From Eoetvoesia sp035555955 (GTDB lineage: Bacteria; Pseudomonadota; Gammaproteobacteria; Burkholderiales; Burkholderiaceae_B), in the NCBI RefSeq assembly GCF_035555955.1, contig NZ_DATMGA010000014.1, positions 1-64,000 on the forward strand: DNA of 64,000 nt, in the 5' to 3' direction. Under the pieces are notes generated by a model that was not told the origin of the DNA, ran no database searches, and saw nothing but the letters and a program-made list of their open reading frames with translations. Position 1 is the stretch's first letter, and the number at the start of each line of letters is the position of its first letter. The position numbers and the translations under genes are program-made. Of this stretch, positions 1 to 9,069 are shown one piece after another.

Positions 1-620
1 AGGGATTCGTCGCGCAGGTTCTCGAACATGCCGCCCTGGACGATGCCGAACAGGGCGTTAGGGTTGCCCAGTTGGTCGAACGCCTCGCGCGAGCGCCGCG
101 CCCAGCGCAGCGACATGCGCATCGAGCGGGCGGCCTCGTCGGCGGTGGCCGGGCGGCCGTCGATGGCGTAGGGCGTGCATTCGTCGAACACCATGGCAAT
201 GTCGGAATTGAGCGCGCGCTGGATGCGCATGGATTCCTCGGGCGTCAGGAAGAGCCGCGCGCCGTCGATGGGCGAAGCGAACTTCACGCCTTCCTCGGTG
301 ATTTTGCGCAGGCCGTTCAGGCTGAAGACCTGGAAGCCGCCCGAATCGGTCAGTATGGGCTTGTCCCACTGCATGAAGCCGTGCAGGCCGCCGTGCTTTT
401 CCATGACCTCGGTGCCGGGACGCAGCCACAGGTGGAAGGTGTTGCCCAGGATGATCTGCGCGCCTATTTCTTTTAGCTCGTGCGGCAGCATGGCCTTGAC
501 GCTGCCATAGGTGCCCACAGGCATGAAGATGGGGGTTTCCACCACGCCGTGGTTGAGCGTGACGCGGCCGCGGCGGGCCGCGCCGTCGGTGGCCAGGAGT
601 TCGAATTGCAGTCCGGTCAT
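1..620 (-). CDS. tgt: Queuine tRNA-ribosyltransferase, 5' part (runs off the left edge)
   Basis: Exchanges guanine-34 for a 7-deazaguanine in the anticodon of tRNAs for Asp, Asn, His and Tyr (queuosine synthesis, cytoplasm). The reverse strand from the ATG at 618-620 reads open to the window edge, about 206 residues. It shows the TGT barrel start, the active-site TDSGGFQVFSL segment (Asp92) and the GIVQGG motif near the cut end. The ATG overlaps the TGA of queA (ATGA, 617-620), so the two genes are translationally coupled in the usual queA-tgt order. The C-terminal zinc site lies outside the window. Confidence 0.95.
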   Translation of the reverse strand, partial: MTGLQFELLATDGAARRGRVTLNHGVVETPIFMPVGTYGSVKAMLPHELKEIGAQIILGNTFHLWLRPGTEVMEKHGGLHGFMQWDKPILTDSGGFQVFSLNGLRKITEEGVKFASPIDGARLFLTPEESMRIQRALNSDIAMVFDECTPYAIDGRPATADEAARSMRMSLRWARRSREAFDQLGNPNALFGIVQGGMFENLRDES

Positions 621-1654
621 GGGCGGGAAGGTTCTATGAACATGGCATCGCCGTAGCTGAAGAAGCGATACCTGGATTGAATGGCATGCGCGTAGGCGCG
701 TCGTATAGGTTCCATGCCGGCCAGCGCCGAAACCAGCATGAGCAGCGTGGACTTGGGCAGGTGGAAGTTGGTGATCAGCGCGTCGACGTAGGCGAATTTA
801 TAACCCGGCGTAATGAAGAGGCGGGTATCGCCCTCGAGCGGGCCGGTCTGGTCGGGCTGCTGGGCCGCGGCCTCGAGGGCGCGCACGCTGGTCGTGCCTA
901 CGGCCACTACGCGCCGGCCGGCCGCGCGCGTGGCGCGGATGAGGTCCAGGGTCTCGGCCGACACTGAATAGCGTTCCGAATGCATGTGGTGCTCGTCCAG
1001 GTTTTCCACTCGCACCGGCTGGAAGGTGCCGGCGCCCACGTGCAGGGTCACGAAGGTTTGCCGGATGCCTCGGGCCGACAGCGTGTCCAGCATGGCCTGG
1101 TCGAAATGCAGCCCCGCCGTCGGCGCGGCGACGGCGCCGGGCTGGTGTGCGTAAATGGTTTGGTAGCGCTCGTCGTCTTCCTGCCCCGCCTCGTGCGTAA
1201 TATAAGGCGGCAGGGGCGTCGAGCCGTGCTCGTCCAGCAGGTCCAGGACGCGGCCGGGAAACTCCAGCTCGAACAGCTCGCCTTCGCGGCCCAGGACCGT
1301 GGCCTCGAAGGCATCCGCCACGCGTATGCGGGAGCCGGCCTTGGGCGATTTGCTGGCGCGCACGTGGGCCAGCGCCGTATGGGGCTGCGTAATGCGTTCG
1401 ATCAGAATCTCGACCTTGCCGCCGCTGTCCTTCTGGCCGTGCAGGCGCGCCTTGATGACCCGCGTGTCGTTGAACACCAGTAGGTCCCCGGGGTTCAACA
1501 GGCTGGGCAGCTCCGCGAACATCTTGTCGTGCGGCTCTCCCTGGCCGTCCAGGTGCAGCAGACGGCTGGCGCCACGCTGGGCGGGAGGCGACTGGGCGAT
1601 GAGCTCGGGGGGCAGGTGGTAGTCGAACTGGGACAGCAGGAGCGAAGGGTTCAC
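617..1654 (-). CDS. queA: S-adenosylmethionine:tRNA ribosyltransferase-isomerase
   Basis: Transfers and isomerises the ribosyl part of AdoMet onto 7-aminomethyl-7-deazaguanine in tRNA, giving epoxyqueuosine. The 345 residues match the usual family length. Family motifs visible are LVFNDTRVI near residue 59, PPYI at 149, PTAGLHF at 178, the HVGAGTFQPV stretch near 205 and NFHLPKSTLLML near 297. It is the first gene of a queA-tgt unit, with a four-base overlap into tgt. The start ATG at 1654 gives the canonical N-terminus (SQFDYHLPPELIAQ). Confidence 0.97.
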   Translation of the reverse strand: MNPSLLLSQFDYHLPPELIAQSPPAQRGASRLLHLDGQGEPHDKMFAELPSLLNPGDLLVFNDTRVIKARLHGQKDSGGKVEILIERITQPHTALAHVRASKSPKAGSRIRVADAFEATVLGREGELFELEFPGRVLDLLDEHGSTPLPPYITHEAGQEDDERYQTIYAHQPGAVAAPTAGLHFDQAMLDTLSARGIRQTFVTLHVGAGTFQPVRVENLDEHHMHSERYSVSAETLDLIRATRAAGRRVVAVGTTSVRALEAAAQQPDQTGPLEGDTRLFITPGYKFAYVDALITNFHLPKSTLLMLVSALAGMEPIRRAYAHAIQSRYRFFSYGDAMFIEPSRP

Positions 1655-1926
1655 GCGGTGATCTTGGGTTGGGCGGGCGCCACGGGCGCGGCCGGGATGG
1701 AGAGGGTTTGGCGGTATTTTAAGCCGTCATCGTGAATTTTTGCTTGACGCCCTCCGCAAAGCAGGCGTCTTTCGGTATGCTCATGGTTTGCCAAGGAGGG
1801 CGATGGGCGGATGCGCCAGAGCCGTTTTCCGGGCGGGGTCGAGCCCTGGCGGGGAACGCCAGGCGCACGAGAGGCGGTGTCCGGCTATTGTCGGGTTTGG
1901 CGGTCAACAGCGGAGTCGGTGTCGAA

Positions 1927-3393
1927 ATGGTTTCATGCAGGCGGGGCGATAGGGCGTTTGGCAAGATGGGGCGCGGGCTGCGCAGTTTGCTGCTGGGGGC
2001 GGCATGCGCGGCGGCGCTGCACATGGCTTCGGCGGCGGCGCAGGGCCTGCCCGCCGAACTGCAAAAGGCGTTCCAGGCGGCCCATCTGCCCGAAAGCTCC
2101 ATGTCGCTGGTGGTGCAGGAAATCGGCGGGCCCAGGCTGGTGTCCATCAATCCGGCGGAGCCGCGCAATCCGGCTTCCGTCATGAAAATGGTAACCACCT
2201 GGTCGGGGCTTTCCGGCCTGGGGCCGGAATACCGCTGGCGCACCGCCATGTACGCCCGCAACGGGGCCAGCGTGGATGCGCAGGGCTCGCTGCGCGGCCC
2301 GCTGTACCTGAAGGCGGGGGGCGACCCCTTCCTGACCATGGCCGATCTTTGGTCCCTGCTGCGCGAGCTGCGCTTGCGCGGCATCAAGAATCTGCCCGAG
2401 GTGGTGGTCGACCGGACCATGTTCGGCGCCGTGGCCACCGATCCGGGCGAGTTCGACGATGCTCCCGACCGGCCGTACAACGCCAGCCCCGACGCCATGA
2501 TGGTGAACCTGGGCGCGGTGCGCCTGTTGTTCGAGCCCGATACCTCGGCCCGCAAGTGGATACCCATCATCGATCCGCCCTTGGCGGGCGTGAAGGTCAG
2601 CGGCGACATCGCCTGGAGCAATGCCCGCTGCCCGGGCTCGCCCTCGGTAGGCACCAACGTCGTGCATACGGGCAGCGACGTCACCATCCAGGTCAGCGGC
2701 ACCGCGGCCGGATCCTGCGGCGAGTTCAGCGTGTACCGCCTGGCCTTGTCGCAGCCGGATAATTTCTCGGCCTTGTTCCAGATGCTGTGGAAGGAGCTTG
2801 GCGGCACATTGGGCAAGGGCATTGTCCCGGGCAAGGTTCCCGCCTCGGCGCAGATCGTGGCCTGGCACGACTCGGAAACCCTGGCCGACACCATCCGCCA
2901 GATCAACAAGCAAAGCAACAACGTCATGGCCCGCACTCTGCTGCTGACCCTGGGAGCCGAGAAGAACGGGGCTGGCGCGACGCCGCAGACCGGCGCAAGC
3001 GCCGCCATGGCCTTGTTGCGTGCCCAGGGAGTCGATACCGGGGGCTGGACCATTGTGAACGGGGCGGGGCTGGCGCGCGGCTCCCGCCTGACCGCGCAGG
3101 GGCTGGCGGGCATGCTGGACGTGGCCTGGCATTCCTCCCTGATGCCCGAGTTCGTCTCGTCGCTGGCGATTTCGGGCGTGGACGGCACGGTCAGGCGCCG
3201 CCTGCGCGGCGACGACGTGCGGGGCATGGCGCATCTGAAAACCGGCACGCTGCGCGATAGCCGCGCGCTGGCCGGCTATGTGCTGGGCGCCAGCGGCAAG
3301 CGTTATATTGTGGTCAGCCTGGTCAACGACGAACGCTCGGCGGCCATCCGGCCCTTCGACGACGCGCTGATCACCTGGCTGGCCGAGCGCTAG
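1927..3393 (+). CDS. dacB: D-alanyl-D-alanine carboxypeptidase/endopeptidase (PBP4 type)
   Basis: Periplasmic penicillin-binding protein that trims pentapeptides and cleaves D-Ala-mDAP cross-links. All three serine-hydrolase motifs are visible: S84-x-x-K87, S330-N-N and K438-T-G. An N-terminal segment rich in Leu and Ala, ending near ASAAAQG, is a signal peptide. The frame is open from 1732, but the first 65 codons give no plausible secretion signal. I therefore choose ATG 1927, which has CGGAG upstream; ATG 1966 would give the tightest signal peptide and is a real alternative. Transcribed divergently from queA. Confidence 0.9.
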   Translation: MVSCRRGDRAFGKMGRGLRSLLLGAACAAALHMASAAAQGLPAELQKAFQAAHLPESSMSLVVQEIGGPRLVSINPAEPRNPASVMKMVTTWSGLSGLGPEYRWRTAMYARNGASVDAQGSLRGPLYLKAGGDPFLTMADLWSLLRELRLRGIKNLPEVVVDRTMFGAVATDPGEFDDAPDRPYNASPDAMMVNLGAVRLLFEPDTSARKWIPIIDPPLAGVKVSGDIAWSNARCPGSPSVGTNVVHTGSDVTIQVSGTAAGSCGEFSVYRLALSQPDNFSALFQMLWKELGGTLGKGIVPGKVPASAQIVAWHDSETLADTIRQINKQSNNVMARTLLLTLGAEKNGAGATPQTGASAAMALLRAQGVDTGGWTIVNGAGLARGSRLTAQGLAGMLDVAWHSSLMPEFVSSLAISGVDGTVRRRLRGDDVRGMAHLKTGTLRDSRALAGYVLGASGKRYIVVSLVNDERSAAIRPFDDALITWLAER

Positions 3394-3510
3394 CGCGGAG
3401 CGGGCGGCCGGAGGGATTCGTCCCGGGCTTCCCTGTAGACTATTCGGCTGCGCACTGTGCATGCGAACGGCCGTGCGCGCATAACAACACCCCATAAGCA
3501 GGACTATGCC

Positions 3511-4149
3511 ATGCCCATACACGAAATCCGCCACCCGCTCATCCGCCACAAGCTGGGCCTGATGCGCCGGGGCGACCTGAGCACCAAGAATTTCCGCGAA
3601 ATGGCCCAGGAGGTCGCGGCCTTGCTGACGTACGAAGCGACCAAGGACCTGCCCCTGGAGCCCTACCATATCCAGGGCTGGTGCGGCGACATCGAAGTCG
3701 AGAAACTGGCTGGCAAGAAAGTGACGGTCGTGCCCATCTTGCGGGCCGGCATCGGCATGCTGGACGGCGTTCTCATGCTGGTGCCGGGCGCCAAGGTCAG
3801 CGCCGTGGGCATTGCCCGCAACGAAGAAACGCTGCAGGCGCATACCTACCTGGAACGCCTGGTGGGTGGGCTGGACCAGCGGCTGGCCCTCATCATCGAC
3901 CCCATGCTGGCGACCGGCGGTTCCATGGTGGCAGCCATCGACATGCTCAAGAAGGCCGGCAGCCGCAATATCCGGGCGCTGGTGCTGGTTGCCGCGCCTC
4001 CCGGCATCCAGGCCGTCCAGGAAAAGCACCCCGACGTGCACATCTATACGGCTTCCATCGACAGCCATCTGGATGAAAACGGATACATCGTTCCGGGTCT
4101 GGGCGATGCGGGCGACCGGATCTTCGGCACGCGCCAGAAGGTCGAGTAG
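3511..4149 (+). CDS. upp: Uracil phosphoribosyltransferase
   Basis: Converts uracil and PRPP to UMP (pyrimidine salvage, cytosol). The 212 residues match the family. The PRPP loop LIIDPMLATGGS and the uracil-binding C-terminal stretch (GYIVPGLGDAGDRIFGT) are visible. ATG 3511 follows AAGCAGGA and gives the standard start MPIHEIRHPLI; an upstream in-frame ATG at 3457 only adds non-conserved residues. It appears to be monocistronic, between dacB and an exported protein. Confidence 0.96.
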   Translation: MPIHEIRHPLIRHKLGLMRRGDLSTKNFREMAQEVAALLTYEATKDLPLEPYHIQGWCGDIEVEKLAGKKVTVVPILRAGIGMLDGVLMLVPGAKVSAVGIARNEETLQAHTYLERLVGGLDQRLALIIDPMLATGGSMVAAIDMLKKAGSRNIRALVLVAAPPGIQAVQEKHPDVHIYTASIDSHLDENGYIVPGLGDAGDRIFGTRQKVE

Positions 4150-4281
4150 GGCAGGGCCAACTGGCTGGAGCGGCCCGGCGGCCCGGCTTCACGTTTGCTC
4201 ATACTTTCTAAAGTTTTGTGTGGCGCATCGCGTCCCGGCGGACTACGATGAAATTTCTCGATTGTTCCTGGATGGGTATGA

Positions 4282-5043
4282 ATGGGTAAGATTGCAATGT
4301 TCGCGGCAAGCATGGCGCCGGGCAGCCGCCTGGCGGCAAGTGTGGGGGCCTTGCTCTTATCCATGGTTCTGGCGGCGCCCGCCACGGCGGGCATTTGCAG
4401 CGCGCCCTTCATGCATGACGGCGGCCAGGCGCAGCTGAGCGGTTCGGGGGCGTTGGCCATGGCGGCGAACCTGGCGTTTTCCAACGTCAGCAAGCAGGGC
4501 GCCGACAATTGCGAGGCCCGCGTCGTGGGCGATACGTCCATAGGCCTCATGGGCATGCCGCCCAGCACGTCCAAGCTGGATTATTGGCTGACCGTGCGCA
4601 ACGGCAAGGCCAGCTTCGAGCGCCGCGAGGCCGACGGAAGCCGTTCTCCCGTCAATGGCAAGTTCGACCTGCGCATGCTCGGCCTGTTCGCCTATGGCAC
4701 GCCGGTTTCCAGGCAGGGCCAGACTTTTCCCGCCCTGAAGTTCCAGATCAACGTCGACCGCAAGGCCGTGCAGGCCGACCCCATCGTCGTCAGAACCGGC
4801 GAGAAAACGGTCGGGGCCCGCAAGACCATACAGACGGCGTCCGGCAGCCAGGCCTGCTGGCCCATAAGCTATACGCGCGTCATCGAAGCCACCCGCGCTT
4901 CGTTCAACGGCCTGGTCCTGCCGATTCCCGCCATGACGTCGGCGGTCACCGACTGGTTCTGCCCCGCGCTGAACATGGTGATGAAGCAGGAAAGCGTGCA
5001 AAATGGAGTCAGCTCCACCGTGGAGGTAACGCGAATTCAGTAA
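4282..5043 (+). CDS. Exported protein of unknown function
   Basis: A 253-residue protein with a classical signal peptide (hydrophobic segment ASVGALLLSMVLAAPATAG, cleavage near residue 36), so probably periplasmic. The mature part contains four cysteines (in GIC, DNC, QACW and WFC), which could form two disulfides, and has no membrane segment after the signal. I do not recognise a catalytic motif or a named domain. Base composition and codon use match the neighbours. The function is unknown; a secreted adaptor or a small envelope protein are both possible. Confidence 0.75.
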   Translation: MGKIAMFAASMAPGSRLAASVGALLLSMVLAAPATAGICSAPFMHDGGQAQLSGSGALAMAANLAFSNVSKQGADNCEARVVGDTSIGLMGMPPSTSKLDYWLTVRNGKASFERREADGSRSPVNGKFDLRMLGLFAYGTPVSRQGQTFPALKFQINVDRKAVQADPIVVRTGEKTVGARKTIQTASGSQACWPISYTRVIEATRASFNGLVLPIPAMTSAVTDWFCPALNMVMKQESVQNGVSSTVEVTRIQ

Positions 5044-5145
5044 TGCCTTGATTTGCAGCAAAACTTTTTCATGTGAATCAGCTAGTATGAGCTTATCCGG
5101 CAACCGGGTAATTTACGGTCAACTTCCTTTAAAAGGGGATGCAAA

Positions 5146-5460
5146 ATGGCAAAAATCGACACGCAAGCCAACGAAGATGAATTCATCGAAAACGTCAAGG
5201 AAAGCCTGGACGACGCCGAAAAGCTGCTGCGCGAAGCCGCCGATGCAACCGGCGAGAAGGCCAGCGAACTGCGCGAGCGCGCCATGAAGTCGCTGCGCCG
5301 CACGCGTGAGGCGTTGTACGACACGCAGGACGCCCTGATGGCGAAAGGCCGCCGCGCCGCCCGCGTCACCGACGACTACGTGCACGACAATCCCTGGCAG
5401 GCCATCGGGGTGGCAGGGTTGACGGGCCTGCTGGTGGGCATGCTCATCAGCCGCCGATAG
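5146..5460 (+). CDS. DUF883 (YqjD/ElaB-like) membrane-anchored protein
   Basis: A 104-residue, highly charged helical protein. Residues 1-75 are amphipathic (the stretch DDAEKLLREAADATGEKASELRERA looks like a coiled coil). The end has a short C-terminal membrane anchor (PWQAIGVAGLTGLLVGMLISRR). This is the architecture of E. coli YqjD/ElaB, inner-membrane proteins known to bind stationary-phase ribosomes. AAGGGG precedes the ATG. The next two genes follow at 11 bases and by overlap, resembling the yqjD-yqjE-yqjK arrangement. Confidence 0.85.
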   Translation: MAKIDTQANEDEFIENVKESLDDAEKLLREAADATGEKASELRERAMKSLRRTREALYDTQDALMAKGRRAARVTDDYVHDNPWQAIGVAGLTGLLVGMLISRR

Positions 5461-5471
5461 CCGGGCCTTCC

Positions 5472-5885
5472 ATGGCGCTCAGGCAATCGGTCGGCGATAC
5501 CGCGGCCACGCTCCTGGCCGTGGTGCGCACGCGGCTCGAGCTGTTTTCCCTGGAGGCCTCCGAGCAAAAGGTCCGCCTCGTCAAGGTATTGGGCATGGCT
5601 TTTGCCGCGCTGCTGTTTCTTGCGCTGGCGCTGCTGGTGTTTTCCATTGCCGTGGCCTTGTACTTCTGGCCGACCGAGCAGCGCTACATTGCGCTGGGCG
5701 TGCTGGCCCTTTTGTATGCGGCGGCGGGCCTGGGCTTTTTCTGGGCCGTGCGGCGTGCCCTGTTGTTCGAACCCATGCCGTTCGCCGTGACGCTCAACGA
5801 GCTCAAGCGCGACATGAGCCTTATCGAGCGCCTGGGCGATTCGCTGCAAACCAGCGAGAACCGACCGCGCAAGGACGGCCTATGA
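5472..5885 (+). CDS. Phage-holin-family (YqjE-like) inner-membrane protein
   Basis: A 137-residue protein with two clear membrane segments, about residues 38-62 (VLGMAFAALLFLALALLVFSI and on) and 72-95, flanked by charged ends. The N-terminus (GDTAATLLAVVRTRLELFSLE) is typical of the YqjE/holin 3_6 family that accompanies DUF883 proteins. It is not a sign of a prophage; no phage genes are near. Its stop overlaps the next start by four bases (ATGA, 5882-5885). Confidence 0.82.
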   Translation: MALRQSVGDTAATLLAVVRTRLELFSLEASEQKVRLVKVLGMAFAALLFLALALLVFSIAVALYFWPTEQRYIALGVLALLYAAAGLGFFWAVRRALLFEPMPFAVTLNELKRDMSLIERLGDSLQTSENRPRKDGL

Positions 5886-6238
5886 AAAAGGCGCTGAACG
5901 GCGAAGAGCGCGCAGCCCGCATCGAGTTGCTGCGGGCCCGCGCCGCCATCGAAAGGCATAATCTGGCGCGCAGCGTCCACGAGCTGAAGGCATCGCTGGC
6001 GCCCAAAACCCTTTTCAGGGAGGCTTTGCCGGCTTTCGCCGGCAGCCGGCCTGTTGATTGGGCGCTAAGCGGCCTGAGCTTCGTGCGCCGCTATCCCTTT
6101 TTGCTGTCGGGGGTCTCGGCCATTCTTGGCGGCCGGCGTTCGCGCCTGCGCTGGGTCAAGGTGGCGGCGGGCCTGCTGGTGGGCTGGCAGCTTTCGCGCC
6201 ATTTGAACCGGCCCGACGACAGTTCCGCGGGCTCTTAG
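5882..6238 (+). CDS. YqjK-like small envelope protein
   Basis: A 118-residue basic protein, third member of the co-translated trio. It begins with an Arg/Glu-rich helix (about residues 8-45) and has one or two weak hydrophobic stretches (FLLSGVSAILGG, VKVAAGLLVGWQL). Similarity to E. coli YqjK is inferred mainly from position, size and composition, so the family call is tentative. Translation is coupled to the preceding gene by the ATGA overlap. Confidence 0.65.
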   Translation: MKKALNGEERAARIELLRARAAIERHNLARSVHELKASLAPKTLFREALPAFAGSRPVDWALSGLSFVRRYPFLLSGVSAILGGRRSRLRWVKVAAGLLVGWQLSRHLNRPDDSSAGS

Positions 6239-6338
6239 GAACGCGGCCGGCAGAAAGCCGCCCGGGCGCTGCAACGCCGCTTGTTGCGCACAGCCGGGGG
6301 CGCTTATGGCCTGCCGGTGCCGGCCTGTTCAACTGCCG

Positions 6339-7883
6339 TCATAGTCCCAGCTCGCCCCACATGGTGTCGACCTTGGCTTTGACTTGTGGATCCATGTGTA
6401 TGGGCGTGCCCCATTCGCGCTGGGTCTCGCCGGGCCATTTATTGGTGGCGTCCATGCCCATCTTGCCGCCCAGGCCCGACACGGGCGAGGCAAAATCCAG
6501 GTAGTCGATGGGCGTGTTTTCCACCAGCACGGTGTCGCGCACCGGGTCCATGCGGGTCGTCATGGCCCAGACCACCTCCTGCCAGTTGCGCGGGTCCACG
6601 TCATGGTCGACGACCACGATGAATTTGGTGTACATGAACTGGCGCAGAATGCTCCATAGCCCGAACATGACGCGCTTGGCATGGCCGGCGTATTGCTTGC
6701 GCATGGAAACGACCGCCATGCGGTAGCTGCAGCCCTCGGGGGGCAGGTAGAAATCCACGATCTCGGGTAGTTGCCGCTTGAGCAGGGGAACGAAGACCTC
6801 GTTCAGCGCCACCCCGAGGACGGCGGGCTCGTCGGGTGGCTTGCCGGTATAGGTGCTGTGGTACAGGGGGTTGCGGCGCATGGTGATGCGGTCGACCGTA
6901 AACACAGGAAACCAGTCTTGTTCGTTGTAATAGCCGGTATGGTCGCCGTAGGGCCCTTCCAGCGCCATTTCGTAGTCGCGGCTGGCGGGGCCCGGCGAAC
7001 CTTCTGGAATGGCCGGCGCCTGCGCCCGCGGGTCGCCGTCCGGAAGAATATGGCCTTCGAGCACGATCTCGGCGCTGGCGGGCACAGACAGCGTGCTGCC
7101 CAGGGCCTTGGCGACCTGGGTGCGCGAACCGCGCAGCAGGCCGGCGAACTGGTATTCGGACAGGCTGTCGGGCACGGGGGTGACGGCGCCCAGAATGGTG
7201 GCGGGGTCGGCGCCCAGCGCGACGGCAATGGGAAACGGCTGCCCCGGGTTGGCCAGGGCGTAATCGCGGAAATCGAGCGCGCCGCCCCGGTGCGACAGCC
7301 AGCGCATGATGAGCTTGTTGCGCCCGATGAGCTGCTGGCGGTAAATGCCCAGGTTCTGGCGGCGGGCATTGGGCCCCCGCGTAATGACCAGGCCCCAGGT
7401 AAGCAGGGGGGCGACATCGCCCGGCCAGCAGTATTGCAAGGGCAGGGCGCCGAGGTCGACGTCGTCGCCCTCCAGGACGATTTCCTGGCAGGCCGGGCTT
7501 TTGATGGACTTCGGGCTCATGTCCCACAAGGCTGATTTCAGCATGGAAACCTTGGCGAAGGCATCGCGAAGCCCATGCGGCGCTTCGGGTTCCCGCAAGG
7601 TTGCCAGCAGTTCGCCGATATCGCGCAGGGCGCCGACGTCGTCGGCGCCCATGCCCATGGCGACGCGCCTGGGTGTGCCGAAGAGGTTGGTCAGAACCGG
7701 CATGGCAGCGGCGGCGCCGTTGTGGGTGGCTCCCTCGAACAGCAAGGCGGGGCCGCCGGCGCGCAGCACCCGGTCGCTGATCTCGGTCATTTCAAGGCGC
7801 GTCGATACGGGGGCGGCAAGGCGCTTTACCTCGCCCTGGCTTTCGAGCTGGGCGAGAAAGTCTCGCAGGTCACGGTATTTCAA
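6339..7883 (-). CDS. ubiD: UbiD-family decarboxylase (3-octaprenyl-4-hydroxybenzoate carboxy-lyase)
   Basis: Decarboxylates the polyprenyl-4-hydroxybenzoate intermediate of ubiquinone synthesis using the prenylated-FMN cofactor made by UbiX. The protein is full length and highly similar to UbiD throughout (for example GAALDFRDYALANPGQPFPIAV, PYGDHTGYYNEQDWFPV and the C-terminal KWPGETQREWG). Conserved homology begins at KYRDLRDFLAQLE, and the codon just before it is TTG (7881-7883). I therefore infer a TTG start giving 514 residues. Upstream in-frame ATGs (to 8126) would add a non-conserved extension overlapping the divergent gene at 8080. Confidence 0.92.
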   Translation of the reverse strand: MKYRDLRDFLAQLESQGEVKRLAAPVSTRLEMTEISDRVLRAGGPALLFEGATHNGAAAAMPVLTNLFGTPRRVAMGMGADDVGALRDIGELLATLREPEAPHGLRDAFAKVSMLKSALWDMSPKSIKSPACQEIVLEGDDVDLGALPLQYCWPGDVAPLLTWGLVITRGPNARRQNLGIYRQQLIGRNKLIMRWLSHRGGALDFRDYALANPGQPFPIAVALGADPATILGAVTPVPDSLSEYQFAGLLRGSRTQVAKALGSTLSVPASAEIVLEGHILPDGDPRAQAPAIPEGSPGPASRDYEMALEGPYGDHTGYYNEQDWFPVFTVDRITMRRNPLYHSTYTGKPPDEPAVLGVALNEVFVPLLKRQLPEIVDFYLPPEGCSYRMAVVSMRKQYAGHAKRVMFGLWSILRQFMYTKFIVVVDHDVDPRNWQEVVWAMTTRMDPVRDTVLVENTPIDYLDFASPVSGLGGKMGMDATNKWPGETQREWGTPIHMDPQVKAKVDTMWGELGL

Positions 7884-8079
7884 GGAAAGCTCGCTTAGTG
7901 TGCGTTGGGTGGATCCGAATGCCCACACGGTGCCTGGGCTGGCCGAGCCGCGCATCAGAACCTGGCCCTTGTCAGGGAGACCGCGTTGATGAGGGTCGGC
8001 AGGCCCCAGCCGGGTTTTTCGTGTAAAAGGCTGTCTAAGGTTAACATCGACTATCGTTATTTTAATTGGGTATGCATTA

Positions 8080-8979
8080 ATGGCCGACAGGAGTTCGGAA
8101 AATCTGATCAAGCGTTCCTTGCGCACCGCCCGGCACCAGTTGGGCGAGGTCGTGCATGTGGCGGCCGTTTACCTGGGCATCGCCGCGCTGGTCACGATTG
8201 TTCTGGGCGTTACCGTGCCGTCGCTGCGCGAACAGTCCAGGCAGATGCACGAGGCGCTTCTGGCCAGCCTGCGTCCTGTGTCGCTGCAGGACGATGACGC
8301 GCTGACCAGCTACGACCAGGATCTGGCGGGGGTTCCGCAGGAGCCGCTTTCGCCGGGGGGGGCCGCCGGGAACGAGACGGAGTCCGGGGCATCGGGGATG
8401 CAGGCCGCCGCCGCGGCGGGCGAGGGGGTCAAGGCAGCCGTGGGCGCAACCGCCTCGCCAAGCCGGCGCGGCCTGGCGCCGATTTTGCCGCGCGGCAACG
8501 AGGTCTTGCAGATTCCGGGCGTTACGCGAGCTCAGGCGCAGGCCCTGCGCAGCTATATCGCCCGCAAGTACAAAATCGCGCGCAGCGTGGCCGGCGTGCT
8601 GGTGAAAACCGCGTTTTCCGTAGGCAAGGAACTGAACCTCGATCCGCAGCTGCTGCTGGCCGTCATCGCCATCGAGTCGCGCTACAACCCTTATGCGGAA
8701 AGCCATGTGGGCGCCCAGGGGCTGATGCAGGTCATGGCCGACGTGCACAAGGACAAGTTCGCGCGTTATGGCAATGCGGCCGATGCGGCCATCAATCCCA
8801 TCGTCAATATCCGCGTCGGCTCGCAGATCCTGGCCGATTGCATCAAGCGGCGCGGCTCGGTCCAGGCCGGCCTGGCCTGCTACGTGGGCGCTTCGGGGGC
8901 CGACGACAACGGCTACGGCAACAAAGTGCTGGCCGAGCGCCGGCGCATCGCCCTGGCGTCGGGCATTCCGCTGCGCTGA
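8080..8979 (+). CDS. Membrane-anchored lytic transglycosylase (SLT domain)
   Basis: Cleaves peptidoglycan glycan strands to leave 1,6-anhydro ends. It has 299 residues: an N-terminal membrane anchor (about 27-49, VYLGIAALVTIVLGV), an Ala/Gly-rich periplasmic linker (to about 140) and an SLT/goose-lysozyme-like domain. The catalytic glutamate is E199 in AVIAIESRYNP, followed by the family motifs GAQGLMQVM and NIRVGSQIL. The ATG at 8080 fits the start of the anchor. The gene is divergent from ubiD and stands alone. Confidence 0.88.
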   Translation: MADRSSENLIKRSLRTARHQLGEVVHVAAVYLGIAALVTIVLGVTVPSLREQSRQMHEALLASLRPVSLQDDDALTSYDQDLAGVPQEPLSPGGAAGNETESGASGMQAAAAAGEGVKAAVGATASPSRRGLAPILPRGNEVLQIPGVTRAQAQALRSYIARKYKIARSVAGVLVKTAFSVGKELNLDPQLLLAVIAIESRYNPYAESHVGAQGLMQVMADVHKDKFARYGNAADAAINPIVNIRVGSQILADCIKRRGSVQAGLACYVGASGADDNGYGNKVLAERRRIALASGIPLR

Positions 8980-9069
8980 TAGCTTTCGCCCGGCCGGCTT
9001 ATGTGGCTTGCCGCGTGCGTGGAAGGGCGCGGATCGGGAGCCGGTGTCGCCGCCCGCGCTGGCCCGCCC

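Noticed and set aside
1933..4068. A 711-codon open frame on the minus strand
   Set aside because: Antisense to dacB and upp, both of which carry complete family motifs on the plus strand.
5472..5885. Holin-like protein as a sign of a prophage
   Set aside because: The family is the chromosomal YqjE type and sits in a yqjD-yqjE-yqjK-like trio; no phage genes, attachment repeats or integrase are near.
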